This document shows, one piece after another, positions 1 through 8,441 of a stretch of 64,000 nt of DNA. Position 1 is the first letter of the stretch. Each line of letters begins with the position of its first letter. The stretch spans positions 80,992 to 144,991 of the forward strand of contig JACTMO010000080.1 in assembly GCA_014584605.1 (NCBI GenBank), read 5' to 3'. The notes beneath the pieces were generated by a model. The model saw nothing but the letters and a program-made list of their open reading frames with translations, made no database searches and was not told where the DNA came from. The position numbers and the translations under genes were made by a program. Origin of the DNA: Bacteroidota bacterium (lineage in GTDB: Bacteria; Bacteroidota; Bacteroidia; Flavobacteriales_F; PHOS-HE28).

Positions 1-84
1 TGACGCTTCGTCGAGATCACGTCAACCTCCCTCCTTCTCGATCGTATCGTTGTGTGCGCCCATCAGGGCCAAAATACCTCGCGC

Positions 85-837
85 ATGAATCATCCCCGCA
101 TCCTGGTCGTCGAGGACGAAGCCCTCATCCGCAAGGACATCGAACGCAGCCTGACCCTCCTGGGCTATGATGTGGCCGGCAGCACGGGAGACGGCCAGGA
201 GGCCGTGAGCTTGGCCATGGAGCAAAAGCCGGACATGGTGCTCATGGACATCCGGCTGCGGAGCGCCATGACCGGGATCGAGGCCGCCAAGGTCATCCGC
301 ACCAGCACGGGCATCCCCGTGGTCTTCCTCACCGCATTTTCCGAGGACAGCACCATCAACGAGGCCAAGGTGGCCGAACCCTTGGGCTACATCGTGAAGC
401 CTTTCACCGAGGCGGCCCTGCGCTCCAACATCGAGATCGCGCTGTTCAAAGGCGGCGAGGAGGCGAAACTGCGCATGGAGCGCGACCGTCTGCTGCGCTC
501 GGTGAGCAAGGGGCAGGACGACGACCACATCTTCATCAAGCACAAGGGCCGCGCCGTGCGGATCGCCTTCCGCGACATCATGCATGTGGAGGCCCTCAAG
601 GACTACGCCTCCTTCCACGTGTCGGACCGCCGCTACGTGGTGCATGGCACCATGCAGGAGTTCGAGGCCATGCTCCCCGCAGGCGATTTCCTGCGCATCC
701 ACCGGTCCCACATCATCCGCCTCGACCGAATCCAGAGCATCGACGACGGGGATGTGGTGATGGAAGGGTCCGGGAAGCGCATCCCCATCGGGCGTACCTA
801 TATGAGCCGCCTGCTCACGATCATCCAGCAGCTGTGA
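85..837 (+). CDS. LytTR-family two-component response regulator
   Basis: The 250-residue protein has a receiver domain at about residues 5-120 and a LytTR DNA-binding domain at about 148-248. Receiver landmarks are the acidic pocket E10-D11-E12, the phospho-acceptor D55, T83 and K105. The family takes phosphate from a histidine kinase and binds promoter DNA as a dimer. No kinase gene is visible; the first bases of the window may be the tail of one. I chose the ATG at 85 because homologous receivers begin about here. An in-frame ATG at 52 would add eleven unlikely residues. Confidence 0.93.
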   Translation: MNHPRILVVEDEALIRKDIERSLTLLGYDVAGSTGDGQEAVSLAMEQKPDMVLMDIRLRSAMTGIEAAKVIRTSTGIPVVFLTAFSEDSTINEAKVAEPLGYIVKPFTEAALRSNIEIALFKGGEEAKLRMERDRLLRSVSKGQDDDHIFIKHKGRAVRIAFRDIMHVEALKDYASFHVSDRRYVVHGTMQEFEAMLPAGDFLRIHRSHIIRLDRIQSIDDGDVVMEGSGKRIPIGRTYMSRLLTIIQQL

Positions 838-840
838 TCC

Positions 841-860
841 CTACGACCCACCGGTCGTAG
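841..860 (+). terminator. Hairpin after the response regulator
   Basis: A perfect 8-bp stem (CTACGACC / GGTCGTAG) with a 4-nt loop lies three bases after the stop codon. No T-tract follows, so it is a hairpin candidate, not a classical terminator. Confidence 0.45.
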
Positions 861-873
861 CGAACTTCACCGG

Positions 874-1776
874 GTGCGCCTGGACCGCTGCATCGCCGTC
901 GGCCTTTCCCTGCTCGTGTTCGTGCTCGTGTGTGCCGAGCTGGGACTGCGTGCCCTGGGTCGGCGTGAGCATCCGCTCTTCCGCTCCGATGGGCGATACG
1001 AATACCTCATGCTGCCTGACCAGGACGTGCGCTATGGACGGGTCCGGTACAGCACCAACGCCCTCGGCCTCCGGTCGCCGCCCGTGGGCACCAAGCGCGG
1101 CCGGCGCGTCCGGGTCATCGGCGACTCGGTGATCAACGGCGGGCAGCAGACCACGCAGGACAGCCTGGCCACGGAAAAGGCCGCCCGCGCCACCGGCATC
1201 GAGCTCATCAACCTCAGCGCCGGAAGCTGGGGCACGGACAACGCCATGGCCTGGATCAGGGCGCATGGCCTTTTGGACGCCGATGCCCTCCTGGTCGTGC
1301 TCAGCAGCCACGACGCCTTCGACCGGATGACCTTCGCCCCGGTGGTGGGCCACCACCCCTCCTATCCGGCCGAACGTCCCACCCTCGCGTTGTCCACCTT
1401 GATCGATCGCGGGCAGCACCGCCTCAAGGAGCACCCCGCGCGGCCCCAGGACCGCCGGTTCGCCGATGGCTGGCGTGCGCTTCGCGATACTGCGGCCAGC
1501 CGGAACCTCCCGCTGCTGGTGCTGCTCCATCCCGAGCTTGGCGAACTGGCCATGGGACACTACGATGCACGCGGCATGCGCATCCTCGATTCCCTGTCGG
1601 CCTGGCAGCTGCCGGTGCTGCCCTTGCTCGACCGTATGGACAGCAGCATGTACACCGACCGCATCCATCTCAACGACCGTGGCCAGGCGGCCCTCGCCGC
1701 CGTGCTCGTCGAGGTGATGCCCTCCCTGGTGCCCACCCATACCTTCGGCCATGATCCGGCCCCTCCCGCCCGCTGA
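874..1776 (+). CDS. Membrane-anchored SGNH-hydrolase-like protein
   Basis: The 300-residue protein has one N-terminal hydrophobic segment (residues 5-25) followed by an SGNH/GDSL-like fold. Visible landmarks are a GDS block near residue 87, an NLSAGSWG block near 112, and a C-terminal DRIHLNDRG block that would hold the catalytic Asp and His. The family contains esterases and acyl-hydrolases that often modify surface polymers. The substrate is unknown. The start is GTG, since no nearby ATG precedes the hydrophobic segment. The 3' end overlaps mnmH by 26 bases, so the two are probably co-transcribed. Confidence 0.7.
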   Translation: MRLDRCIAVGLSLLVFVLVCAELGLRALGRREHPLFRSDGRYEYLMLPDQDVRYGRVRYSTNALGLRSPPVGTKRGRRVRVIGDSVINGGQQTTQDSLATEKAARATGIELINLSAGSWGTDNAMAWIRAHGLLDADALLVVLSSHDAFDRMTFAPVVGHHPSYPAERPTLALSTLIDRGQHRLKEHPARPQDRRFADGWRALRDTAASRNLPLLVLLHPELGELAMGHYDARGMRILDSLSAWQLPVLPLLDRMDSSMYTDRIHLNDRGQAALAAVLVEVMPSLVPTHTFGHDPAPPAR

Positions 1777-2788
1777 GCTCCTGGGCGGCGCGGACACACC
1801 CCCGCTCATCGACGTCCGTTCGCCGGCCGAACATGTGCGTGGCCACATACCCGGCAGCATCAACGTGCCGCTGTTCTCCGATCCGGAGCGCGCCGAGGTG
1901 GGCACCTGTTACAAGCATCAGGGCCGCGATGCCGCCGTACTGCTCGGCCTGCGTCTGGTGGGGCCACGCCTGGGCGACCTCGTGGAGCGTGCCCGCGCCA
2001 TCGCACCCCAAGGACGCATCGCCGTGCACTGCTGGCGCGGTGGGGAACGAAGCGGCAGCGTGGCCTGGCTGCTGGACAAGGCCGGCTTCGCCGAGGTGTG
2101 CACCCTGCGCGGCGGCTACAAGGCCTTTCGGCAGCATGCCGCCGAACGCCTTGCGCGGCCCTGGGACCTCTGCGTGCTGGGTGGTTATACCGGCAGTGGA
2201 AAGACCGAACTGCTGAACATGCTGCACGATCTGGGGCAGCAGACGGTGGACCTCGAGGGCCTGGCAAACCATAAAGGATCGGCCTTCGGCGGCCTCGGCC
2301 AGGGACCGCAGCCCAGCACCGAGCACTTCGGGAACCTGCTGTGGCAGGCCTTGGAAGGACTGGACATCCGGCGGCCCGTCTGGGTGGAGGACGAAAGTCT
2401 GCGGATCGGCCGGGTGGCGATCCCCGATCCCTTGTTCGCACGCATGCGCTCGGCGCCGTTGTTCTTCGTGGACATGCCCCTGGAGGACCGGGTGCAGCGC
2501 CTGGTGACCGACTATGGCAGCGCCTCCGTGGACGAACTGAAGGCGGCCGTGCAACGCATCGGCAGAAGGCTCGGACCCCAACACTGCAAAGCGGCCGTGG
2601 AGGCGTTGGACCAGGGCGATCTGGCGGAGGTCGCTCGCATCACCCTACGCTACTACGACAAGGCCTACCTGCGCGGGGCTTCCATGCGCGATCCCGCCCG
2701 CACGCGCACCGTTCCGGGCCGGGCGTCCGATCTTCGTGGCCTTGCCCAACACCTCGCCGAGCATGTCCGCCACGCCCAGTACCCCTGA
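1751..2788 (+). CDS. mnmH: tRNA 2-selenouridine synthase
   Basis: MnmH (SelU/YbbB) replaces the sulfur of 2-thiouridine at tRNA wobble position 34 with selenium from selenophosphate, through a geranylated intermediate. The 345-residue protein has the family's two parts: an N-terminal rhodanese domain (about 1-130) with the active-site C94 in HCWRGGERSGS, and a P-loop domain with GGYTGSGK at 144-151. Length and architecture match the family. selD overlaps the 3' end and supplies selenophosphate, which supports the call. The gene starts inside the upstream SGNH gene. Confidence 0.95.
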   Translation: MIRPLPPAELLGGADTPPLIDVRSPAEHVRGHIPGSINVPLFSDPERAEVGTCYKHQGRDAAVLLGLRLVGPRLGDLVERARAIAPQGRIAVHCWRGGERSGSVAWLLDKAGFAEVCTLRGGYKAFRQHAAERLARPWDLCVLGGYTGSGKTELLNMLHDLGQQTVDLEGLANHKGSAFGGLGQGPQPSTEHFGNLLWQALEGLDIRRPVWVEDESLRIGRVAIPDPLFARMRSAPLFFVDMPLEDRVQRLVTDYGSASVDELKAAVQRIGRRLGPQHCKAAVEALDQGDLAEVARITLRYYDKAYLRGASMRDPARTRTVPGRASDLRGLAQHLAEHVRHAQYP

Positions 2789-3818
2789 CGCTCCCGTTCG
2801 CCTCACCACCTTCAGCCACGGCGCCGGTTGCGGCTGCAAGCTGGCCCCCGACCTGCTCGACCGCATTCTGGGGAGCCAGCACGCACTCGCCGTGGACCCC
2901 CGCCTGCTCGTGGGCACCGGCACCAAGGACGATGCGGCGGTGTTCGCCTTGGACGGCGACAAGGTGCTCATCAGTACCGTGGATTTCTTCACCCCCATCG
3001 TGGACGATGCGCGCACCTTCGGGCGCATCGCCGCCGCCAACGCCTTGAGCGACGTGTACGCCATGGGTGGAACGCCGCTCTTCGCCATCGCCGTGCTCGG
3101 ATGGCCGGCAGGCAAACTGCCGCCCGAGCTTGCGGCGGCAGTCGTTGAAGGTGGAAGGGAAACGTGCAGGGAGGCCGGCATCGTGATCGCTGGAGGCCAC
3201 AGCATCGACGCTCCTGAACCCTTCTTCGGCCTGGCCGTCACCGGTACCGCGCGGAAGGACCATGTCAAGCGCAACGACCAGGCCCGGCCCGGCGATGCGA
3301 TCCTGCTCACCAAGCCGCTCGGTACGGGCGTGCTGTCCACCGCGATGAAACGCGGTGCGCTCGACGACTCCCTCACAGCCGCGCTCACCGCACAGCTCTG
3401 CGCCCTGAACCGCGCGGGGGGCGCGCTCGGACCGTTGTCGGCTGTGCATGCCATGACGGATGTGACCGGGTTCGGCCTGCTTGGCCATCTCTGGGAGATG
3501 TGCGAAGGTTCCGGCTGCTCCGCAGAGCTGGACTGGTCCCGTGTGCCGCTGATGGAAGGCGCCACGGAACTGGTGGCGCGAGGCATCTACACAGACGGCG
3601 GCATGCGCAACTGGCGCGCCGTGCACACCCACATCCAGGGCGGGGCCGCCCTGGAAACGATGATCCTTGCGGCCGACCCGCAGACCAACGGCGGTCTGCT
3701 CCTGGCCGTAGCCCCGGGCGAACTGGAGGAGGTCCGCAATGTTCTGGATCAAAGCCGCACCACGGCCGTGCAAGTGGGCGCATTCTCAGAAGGACCTCCT
3801 TCGATCCTGATCCGCTGA
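2763..3818 (+). CDS. selD: Selenide, water dikinase (selenophosphate synthetase)
   Basis: SelD makes selenophosphate from selenide and ATP. The 351-residue protein carries the N-terminal motif SHGAGCGCK with the catalytic cysteine at about residue 23 and lysine at 26. It uses cysteine, not selenocysteine, at the active site. The AIRS-type ATP-grasp of the family follows, with a DDAAVF block and a TDVTGFGLLGH block. The ATG at 2763 is preferred; an in-frame ATG at 2736 is possible. It overlaps mnmH by 26 bases. No selA, selB or selC is present here, so selenouridine in tRNA is the only use visible in the window. Confidence 0.96.
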   Translation: MSATPSTPDAPVRLTTFSHGAGCGCKLAPDLLDRILGSQHALAVDPRLLVGTGTKDDAAVFALDGDKVLISTVDFFTPIVDDARTFGRIAAANALSDVYAMGGTPLFAIAVLGWPAGKLPPELAAAVVEGGRETCREAGIVIAGGHSIDAPEPFFGLAVTGTARKDHVKRNDQARPGDAILLTKPLGTGVLSTAMKRGALDDSLTAALTAQLCALNRAGGALGPLSAVHAMTDVTGFGLLGHLWEMCEGSGCSAELDWSRVPLMEGATELVARGIYTDGGMRNWRAVHTHIQGGAALETMILAADPQTNGGLLLAVAPGELEEVRNVLDQSRTTAVQVGAFSEGPPSILIR

Positions 3819-3916
3819 TCGACGAACGTATTGCGGGATCAAGCGCGGCACGTGGCCGCCATCGTATGTTTGTCGCCGAAAGATCCGCTGACCATCAGCC
3901 GGAAAACAAACCTGAT

Positions 3917-4462
3917 ATGGCAAAGAAGAATTTCACGGAAAAGGACATCCAGCAACTGTTGCAGCATTATCGCGGCGAACGACGTCGTCTTGCCTTCCAG
4001 TTGGAAGGCGTGAAGAAGGCTATCCGAGAACTTCGCGCGATGGGAACCGACGCACCGGCACCGGCCAGGAAGAAGGCTGCAGCAAAGAAGCGGACCGCTA
4101 CCCGCAAACGCAAACCGGGTCGCAAGAAGAAGCGCACGAGCGCGGGCGGCGGATATCGCCTCAGCGGATGGGACGATGCGGTGATGAACGCCGTGAAGGG
4201 CGCCAACCGCATGATGACGAAACAGCAACTGCTGGACGCCGTCAAGAAGTGGGCCGCGAAGAACGAGCCCAAGACCCCCGCCGCCGAGGTGGAAGCCAGG
4301 CTCACACGTGTGCTGCAGAAGCTCAGTGGACGACGCGGGCTGCTCGGCACCTACCGCACGGGATTGCAGCGCGGCTATCACTACGGCCTGAAGGACTGGT
4401 TCTTCAAGAGCACCGGCAAGTTGCGACAGGCCCATCTCGACAAGCTCGTGATCGAGCGATGA
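3917..4462 (+). CDS. Histone-like basic protein with winged-helix-like C-domain
   Basis: The 181-residue protein has three parts. Residues 1-40 are a helical segment. About 44-80 form a very basic Lys/Ala/Arg linker like the tails of bacterial H1-like proteins. Residues 85-181 form a compact domain with a WDDAVMNAV start that recalls HARE-type winged-helix domains. A nucleic-acid-binding role is inferred from charge and fold. I do not recognise a named family. The start ATG follows a short spacer after selD, and a strong hairpin follows the stop. Confidence 0.75.
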   Translation: MAKKNFTEKDIQQLLQHYRGERRRLAFQLEGVKKAIRELRAMGTDAPAPARKKAAAKKRTATRKRKPGRKKKRTSAGGGYRLSGWDDAVMNAVKGANRMMTKQQLLDAVKKWAAKNEPKTPAAEVEARLTRVLQKLSGRRGLLGTYRTGLQRGYHYGLKDWFFKSTGKLRQAHLDKLVIER

Positions 4463-4481
4463 GCAGCTTTGCACGGCAACA

Positions 4482-4511
4482 AAGGAGGGCGGCCTACAGG
4501 CCGCCCTCCTT
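4482..4511 (+). terminator. Strong GC-rich hairpin
   Basis: A perfect 13-bp stem (AAGGAGGGCGGCC and its complement) closes a TACA loop between the histone-like gene and the universal stress gene. There is no poly-T run, which seems usual for hairpins in this window. Confidence 0.75.
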
Positions 4512-4558
4512 GCTGAAGGAATTGCCGTCCGGCCCTTCGAAGTAACTTCGACGGTGCC

Positions 4559-5002
4559 ATGAAGAGCATCCTCGCCGCCGTCGATCTGTCCCCGGTCACC
4601 CAGGAGGTGCTCCGCGTGGCCGCTGCACAGGCGCGTTCGCATGCGGCCACCCTGTGGGTGGTCCATGTCGCCGCTCCAGACCCCGACCTCGTCGGCTTTG
4701 AACCCGGCCCGCAACACATCCGCGACCATCGTGCACAGGAATTGCGCGATGAGCATCTGGAATTGCAGGAGCTCGCGGCCGGCCTGTCCTTGTCGGGCAT
4801 CGATGCGCGGGCGCTGCTGGTTCAGGGCCCCACGGTGGCCACCATCCTCGAAGAGGCCGACCGGCTCCTGGCGGACCTGGTGGTGCTGGGTACACATGGC
4901 CACGGCGCATTGCACCGGCTCTTTGCGGGCAGTGTGTGCCAGCAGGTCCTGGCGGCGATCAAAGTCCCGTTGCTCATCGTGCCTTCGAGCTCCGCGTCAT
5001 GA
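4559..5002 (+). CDS. Universal stress protein (UspA family)
   Basis: The 147-residue protein is a single Usp domain. It begins with the family's ILAAVDLS strand and ends with the nucleotide-binding signature GTHGHG followed nine residues on by GS (about 114-130), which suggests the ATP-binding subgroup. Its stop overlaps the start of the next gene as ATGA, so it is probably translationally coupled to a secreted sorbosone-dehydrogenase-like protein. That pairing has no obvious functional explanation. Confidence 0.92.
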   Translation: MKSILAAVDLSPVTQEVLRVAAAQARSHAATLWVVHVAAPDPDLVGFEPGPQHIRDHRAQELRDEHLELQELAAGLSLSGIDARALLVQGPTVATILEEADRLLADLVVLGTHGHGALHRLFAGSVCQQVLAAIKVPLLIVPSSSAS

Positions 5003-6138
5003 GCATCACCGGCCGGCATGGGGTCGTGATGGTCTGCGCCGGCTGGCTGCTCCTGGGCGGGGTCTGCATGCCATCGCTCAACGCCGGGCCGCCGGAACTG
5101 GACACCATCCACCTGCCCGATGGTTTCCGCATATCGGTCTTCGCAGCCGGTGTCGCCAACGCACGGGCCATGTGCTGGGGCGATCGCGGTACGCTCTTCG
5201 TCGGTTCCCGGAGCGAGGGTGTGGTCCATGCCCTGAAGGACACGAACAACGATGGCCGCGCCGACCAGCATCACATCATCGCACGTGACCTTCGTATGCC
5301 GGCAGGCGTGGCCTTCCGGCAAGGCGCGCTCTACGTATCCGCCGTGGACCGCATCCTGCGCTTCGATTCCATGGAGTCCAGGCTCGGTGCTCCGCCGCCC
5401 CCCGTGGTCCTCCCGCAACGCTTCCCGGACGAGGACCACCACGGCTGGAAGTTCCTGGCCTTCGGTCCGGACGACCGGCTGTATGTGCCTGTCGGCGCAC
5501 CCTGCAACAACTGCCTGGGCGACGACAGCCTCTTCGCCACCATCACGAGCATGACGCCCGAGGGGACGGACCTGCGCATCGAAGCGCACGGGGTCCGGAA
5601 CTCGGTGGGCTTCGACTGGCAGCCGGGAAGCGGTATGCTGTGGTTCACCGACAACGGCCGCGACCTCCTGGGCGACGACATGCCCGACTGCGAGCTGGAC
5701 CGGCTGGGCATGCGCGGCATGCACTTCGGCTTTCCATACTGCCACGGCGCCGATGTCCCAGACCCCGAGTTCGGTGCCCGCAGGGCCTGCAGCACCTTTG
5801 CCGCTCCGGCCGCACTTCTCGGCGCGCACGTGGCCCCCCTCGGCATGCGCTTCCTGCGCAGCACCTCCTTTCCGGAGAAGTACCGCGGTGCGATCCTGAT
5901 CGCCGAGCACGGCAGCTGGAACCGGACCACACCGGTGGGCTACCGCGTGGTCGCGGCTTTCCCGCAGCCGGACGGGACCGCCCGGACCGAGGTGTTCGCC
6001 GAAGGCTGGTTGAAGGGCAACAGCGCGTGGGGGCGACCCGTGGACGTGCTTGAGGCTCCGGACGGAAGCGTGCTGATCAGCGACGACGCGGCGGACATGA
6101 TCTATCGCGTACAGTACGCGGGGCGTGCCGCGCCATAG
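4999..6138 (+). CDS. Secreted PQQ-type sorbosone/glucose dehydrogenase-like protein
   Basis: The 379-residue protein has a signal peptide (about 1-30) and a single six-bladed propeller of the soluble PQQ sugar dehydrogenase superfamily. Typical blocks are LPDGFRISVFA, an NNDGRAD calcium-like loop, HGWKFLAFGPDDRLYV and a GVRNSVGFDWQP block. Members oxidise aldoses or sorbosone with PQQ in the periplasm, but many Bacteroidota members have unknown substrates. No pqq genes are in the window. The ATG at 4999 overlaps the preceding stop. It lacks the C-terminal module found on the two larger relatives here. Confidence 0.85.
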   Translation: MSITGRHGVVMVCAGWLLLGGVCMPSLNAGPPELDTIHLPDGFRISVFAAGVANARAMCWGDRGTLFVGSRSEGVVHALKDTNNDGRADQHHIIARDLRMPAGVAFRQGALYVSAVDRILRFDSMESRLGAPPPPVVLPQRFPDEDHHGWKFLAFGPDDRLYVPVGAPCNNCLGDDSLFATITSMTPEGTDLRIEAHGVRNSVGFDWQPGSGMLWFTDNGRDLLGDDMPDCELDRLGMRGMHFGFPYCHGADVPDPEFGARRACSTFAAPAALLGAHVAPLGMRFLRSTSFPEKYRGAILIAEHGSWNRTTPVGYRVVAAFPQPDGTARTEVFAEGWLKGNSAWGRPVDVLEAPDGSVLISDDAADMIYRVQYAGRAAP

Positions 6139-6177
6139 CACCGCACCCGCCGCTTGCTCACGGACCGGGGCCCATCG

Positions 6178-6834
6178 TCATCGCCGGCCTTGCGGCCATG
6201 GGCGGCGTTCCAGCCAGGGCGATCGCGACCAGGCCGAGCGGTACAACAGGGCCCACACCAGGGCCCCGGTGGCCGTGCCCAGCAAGGCCCCCGCCAGCAC
6301 GTCCTCGGTGAAGTGCTGCGACAGGTACACGCGCGAAAAGGACAGCAGGGCGGCCAGCGCCGCCCATGCCGGTGCAGCCCCCACACGCCTTCCCAACACA
6401 GCGAACGAGAGGCACATGGCGAAGGCGCAGGTGGCGTGGCCCGAGGGAAAGCTGAAGTGATGGTTCATCGTCACACCATCCACCAGATGCAGCAGGGGCA
6501 TGTCCCTGGCGAACATCACCGGTCGGTCGTGGTCGGCGAAGACCTGTCGCTTCAACAGCTGCACCGCGATGGCGCTCAACCCCGTGCTCAAGCCGAGCAT
6601 GAGGAAGCTCCGCCATGTGCCGATGAACAACAGGAACACGGCGATCGCCGTGGGGACCAGGCCGTCGGCGAGATGGGTGATCGTGCGCATCACGGCATCG
6701 CACCACGACGCATGCCAGCGGTTCACCCAGGCGTGCAGGTCCAGCTGACCGGTGTTCCACACCGCCCCTGCCACCGGCAGGGCCAGCGCGAACGCCGTGA
6801 TGCTGAAGGCCTGAACGTTCCGACGACGGTCCAT
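6178..6834 (-). CDS. PAP2-superfamily membrane phosphatase
   Basis: The 218-residue protein has about six membrane segments and the PAP2 signature: a K/R...RP block at 95-105 with slightly longer spacing than usual, PSGH at 130-133, and SR-x5-H-x3-D around 167-178. Such enzymes remove phosphate from lipid phosphates such as undecaprenyl pyrophosphate or phosphatidic acid at the membrane. Which substrate applies is not visible. A perfect TAGTTTTG promoter element lies four bases before the ATG. Confidence 0.9.
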   Translation of the reverse strand: MDRRRNVQAFSITAFALALPVAGAVWNTGQLDLHAWVNRWHASWCDAVMRTITHLADGLVPTAIAVFLLFIGTWRSFLMLGLSTGLSAIAVQLLKRQVFADHDRPVMFARDMPLLHLVDGVTMNHHFSFPSGHATCAFAMCLSFAVLGRRVGAAPAWAALAALLSFSRVYLSQHFTEDVLAGALLGTATGALVWALLYRSAWSRSPWLERRPWPQGRR

Positions 6835-6838
6835 GCGC

Positions 6839-6871
6839 CAAAACTAACCGTGCGCACCGGTGGTACTTTTC
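6839..6871. promoter_or_regulatory. Divergent -7 promoter elements
   Basis: The minus strand carries TAGTTTTG (6839-6846), four bases from the PAP2 ATG at 6834. The plus strand carries TACTTTTC (6864-6871), four bases from an ATG at 6876 or sixteen from the ATG at 6888. Both fit the Bacteroidota -7 consensus TAnnTTTG, the second with one mismatch. Confidence 0.7.
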
Positions 6872-6887
6872 GCCCATGTGCCGATCG

Positions 6888-8021
6888 ATGAAATGCCTCG
6901 CCGTCCTGCCTGTGCTTTGGGCCTCCGTGGCCAAGGCCCAACCGTCGTACGAGCTTGGATGGGGGCCGGCGGGGTCCCTGGGCCTGGGCAGCACACCCCA
7001 GGCCACCGGCTCGATCGTGGCCGCATCCGTGCGCGATGCCACCGGTGCGCGCGGAGCGGTGCTTGTCGCGCTGAACAGCTCGGGCCAGGTGTTGTCCGAG
7101 TCCCCTCTGCCCTTGAATGGACGGGTGTTCGGACAGGTCTTCGTCCCGGCCAGTGGCGGCGGTGGCTACCTGGTGGGCAGCATCCTCGTTGGCGACGCGG
7201 TGGACCACGACCTTTTCGCGATGCGCATCGACGCGCAAGGCAACGTGCAGTGGACCTTGACCCACGCGGCCGCCCATGACCAGCATGTGCTGGCCGCTGC
7301 GGAGGCCGGGAACGCCGGGCTGCACATCGCCGGCATTGACAACAGCGGAGGTTCGCACGATGCCCTCGTGGGCCGGATCAGCCCCACGGGCACGCTGCTC
7401 TGGACCGAGGTCGTAGGCGGTCCGCTGGACGAGGAGGGCCTGGCGGTGGCCGGGGATGCCAGCGGCGCGATGGTCACGGGCCGGCAGCAGAACTTCAGCG
7501 GCGAGAGCGATGCGTTGTTCTTCGCGGTGGATGCCGTGGGAGGCGTGCTGTGGTCCTCCAGCTGGGGCGGGGTCGCCAACGATGTGGGCAACGCCCTGGT
7601 CCAACGCGGCAACGGCAGCTATGTGATGGCCGGCACCACGGCGAGCTACGGGCCGGTGGACCAACTGGGCCAACGCCGTGCGAGCGTGTGGTTGATGGCC
7701 CTGGAGGGCGATGGCGATACCTTGTGGACGCGGGCCATCGGCGACACGCTGGAAGGTCTGTGGGGCCAGGCGCTCGTGGAAGCGTCGAACGGCGACCTGC
7801 TGGTTGCCGGGAGCGTGGGCATCGACCATGGGACCGACGCCTTGGTGCTGCGGCGCAATGCCGTGGGCGCGGCGGTGTGGGAGCGCCGATACGACCTGGG
7901 GCAGGAGGAAAGGCTGACGCACATCCGCATGGACGGCTCCGGTTTCCAGGGCCTCGGCCGGACCTTCGATGGTGCCGGTCTGCGGATGCTGGTGTTGCGC
8001 AAGAACGGCCAGGGACTCTGA
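6888..8021 (+). CDS. Secreted repeat (propeller-like) protein, function unknown
   Basis: The protein (377 residues from the ATG at 6888, 381 from 6876) has a signal peptide ending near AKA-QPS. It then has repeated units of about 45 residues of the form 'DLFAMRIDAQGNVQWT ... GG.YLVAG', like the SBBP or delta-60 propeller repeats of secreted Bacteroidota proteins. No T9SS C-terminal domain is obvious. I favour the start at 6888 because it gives a cleaner signal peptide, but the promoter spacing would also allow 6876. The substrate or ligand is unknown. Confidence 0.7.
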   Translation: MKCLAVLPVLWASVAKAQPSYELGWGPAGSLGLGSTPQATGSIVAASVRDATGARGAVLVALNSSGQVLSESPLPLNGRVFGQVFVPASGGGGYLVGSILVGDAVDHDLFAMRIDAQGNVQWTLTHAAAHDQHVLAAAEAGNAGLHIAGIDNSGGSHDALVGRISPTGTLLWTEVVGGPLDEEGLAVAGDASGAMVTGRQQNFSGESDALFFAVDAVGGVLWSSSWGGVANDVGNALVQRGNGSYVMAGTTASYGPVDQLGQRRASVWLMALEGDGDTLWTRAIGDTLEGLWGQALVEASNGDLLVAGSVGIDHGTDALVLRRNAVGAAVWERRYDLGQEERLTHIRMDGSGFQGLGRTFDGAGLRMLVLRKNGQGL

Positions 8022-8125
8022 TCCGCCTCGATCGTCACCGTTGCGTCATCCGTGGAGGGGCTACTACGATCACGGTATTGGACGAGGTGCATGCACGGGA
8101 GCACCTTCGCCCAAAGCTCCGACCC

Positions 8126-8299
8126 ATGCCCACCACCGGCAAACGCTACACCGACCGCACCGGGGACCGTACGGTGCGCCGCATCCTCGACCAGCGCACG
8201 CGTGCGGTGCTCGATCGCGTCCGCAACGAACAGCGTGGCCAGCGCCTGGAGGCCTACCTGATGGCCCTGGGGCTTCGCAGTAAGGAAGGGCCCCATTAA
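8126..8299 (+). CDS. Possible small basic protein (57 aa)
   Basis: A 57-codon frame begins at an ATG about 15 bases after an ACCTTCG element and encodes a charged, arginine-rich, helical peptide. It sits alone between two larger genes. The presence of a -7-like element is the only positive sign; no family is recognised. Confidence 0.35.
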   Translation: MPTTGKRYTDRTGDRTVRRILDQRTRAVLDRVRNEQRGQRLEAYLMALGLRSKEGPH

Positions 8300-8441
8300 C
8301 CCCCATTTCGCATTAAGGCGTAGGCTAAAGGTGCGAAGGGATTTTTTCGCTGGACGATACGACGTGGTCGTTGCAACGCCGAAGGCGTAGACCGCAGGGA
8401 GTGAAACTACCGAGGGCCGGTGCTACGGAAGTGGTATAAGG

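Noticed and set aside
2763..3818. Selenocysteine in SelD
   Set aside because: The active site reads SHGAGCGCK with ordinary cysteine codons and there is no in-frame TGA.
4482..4511. A riboswitch or RNA thermometer before the universal stress gene
   Set aside because: The structure is a single perfect hairpin with no conserved loops, placed where a terminator of the upstream gene is expected.
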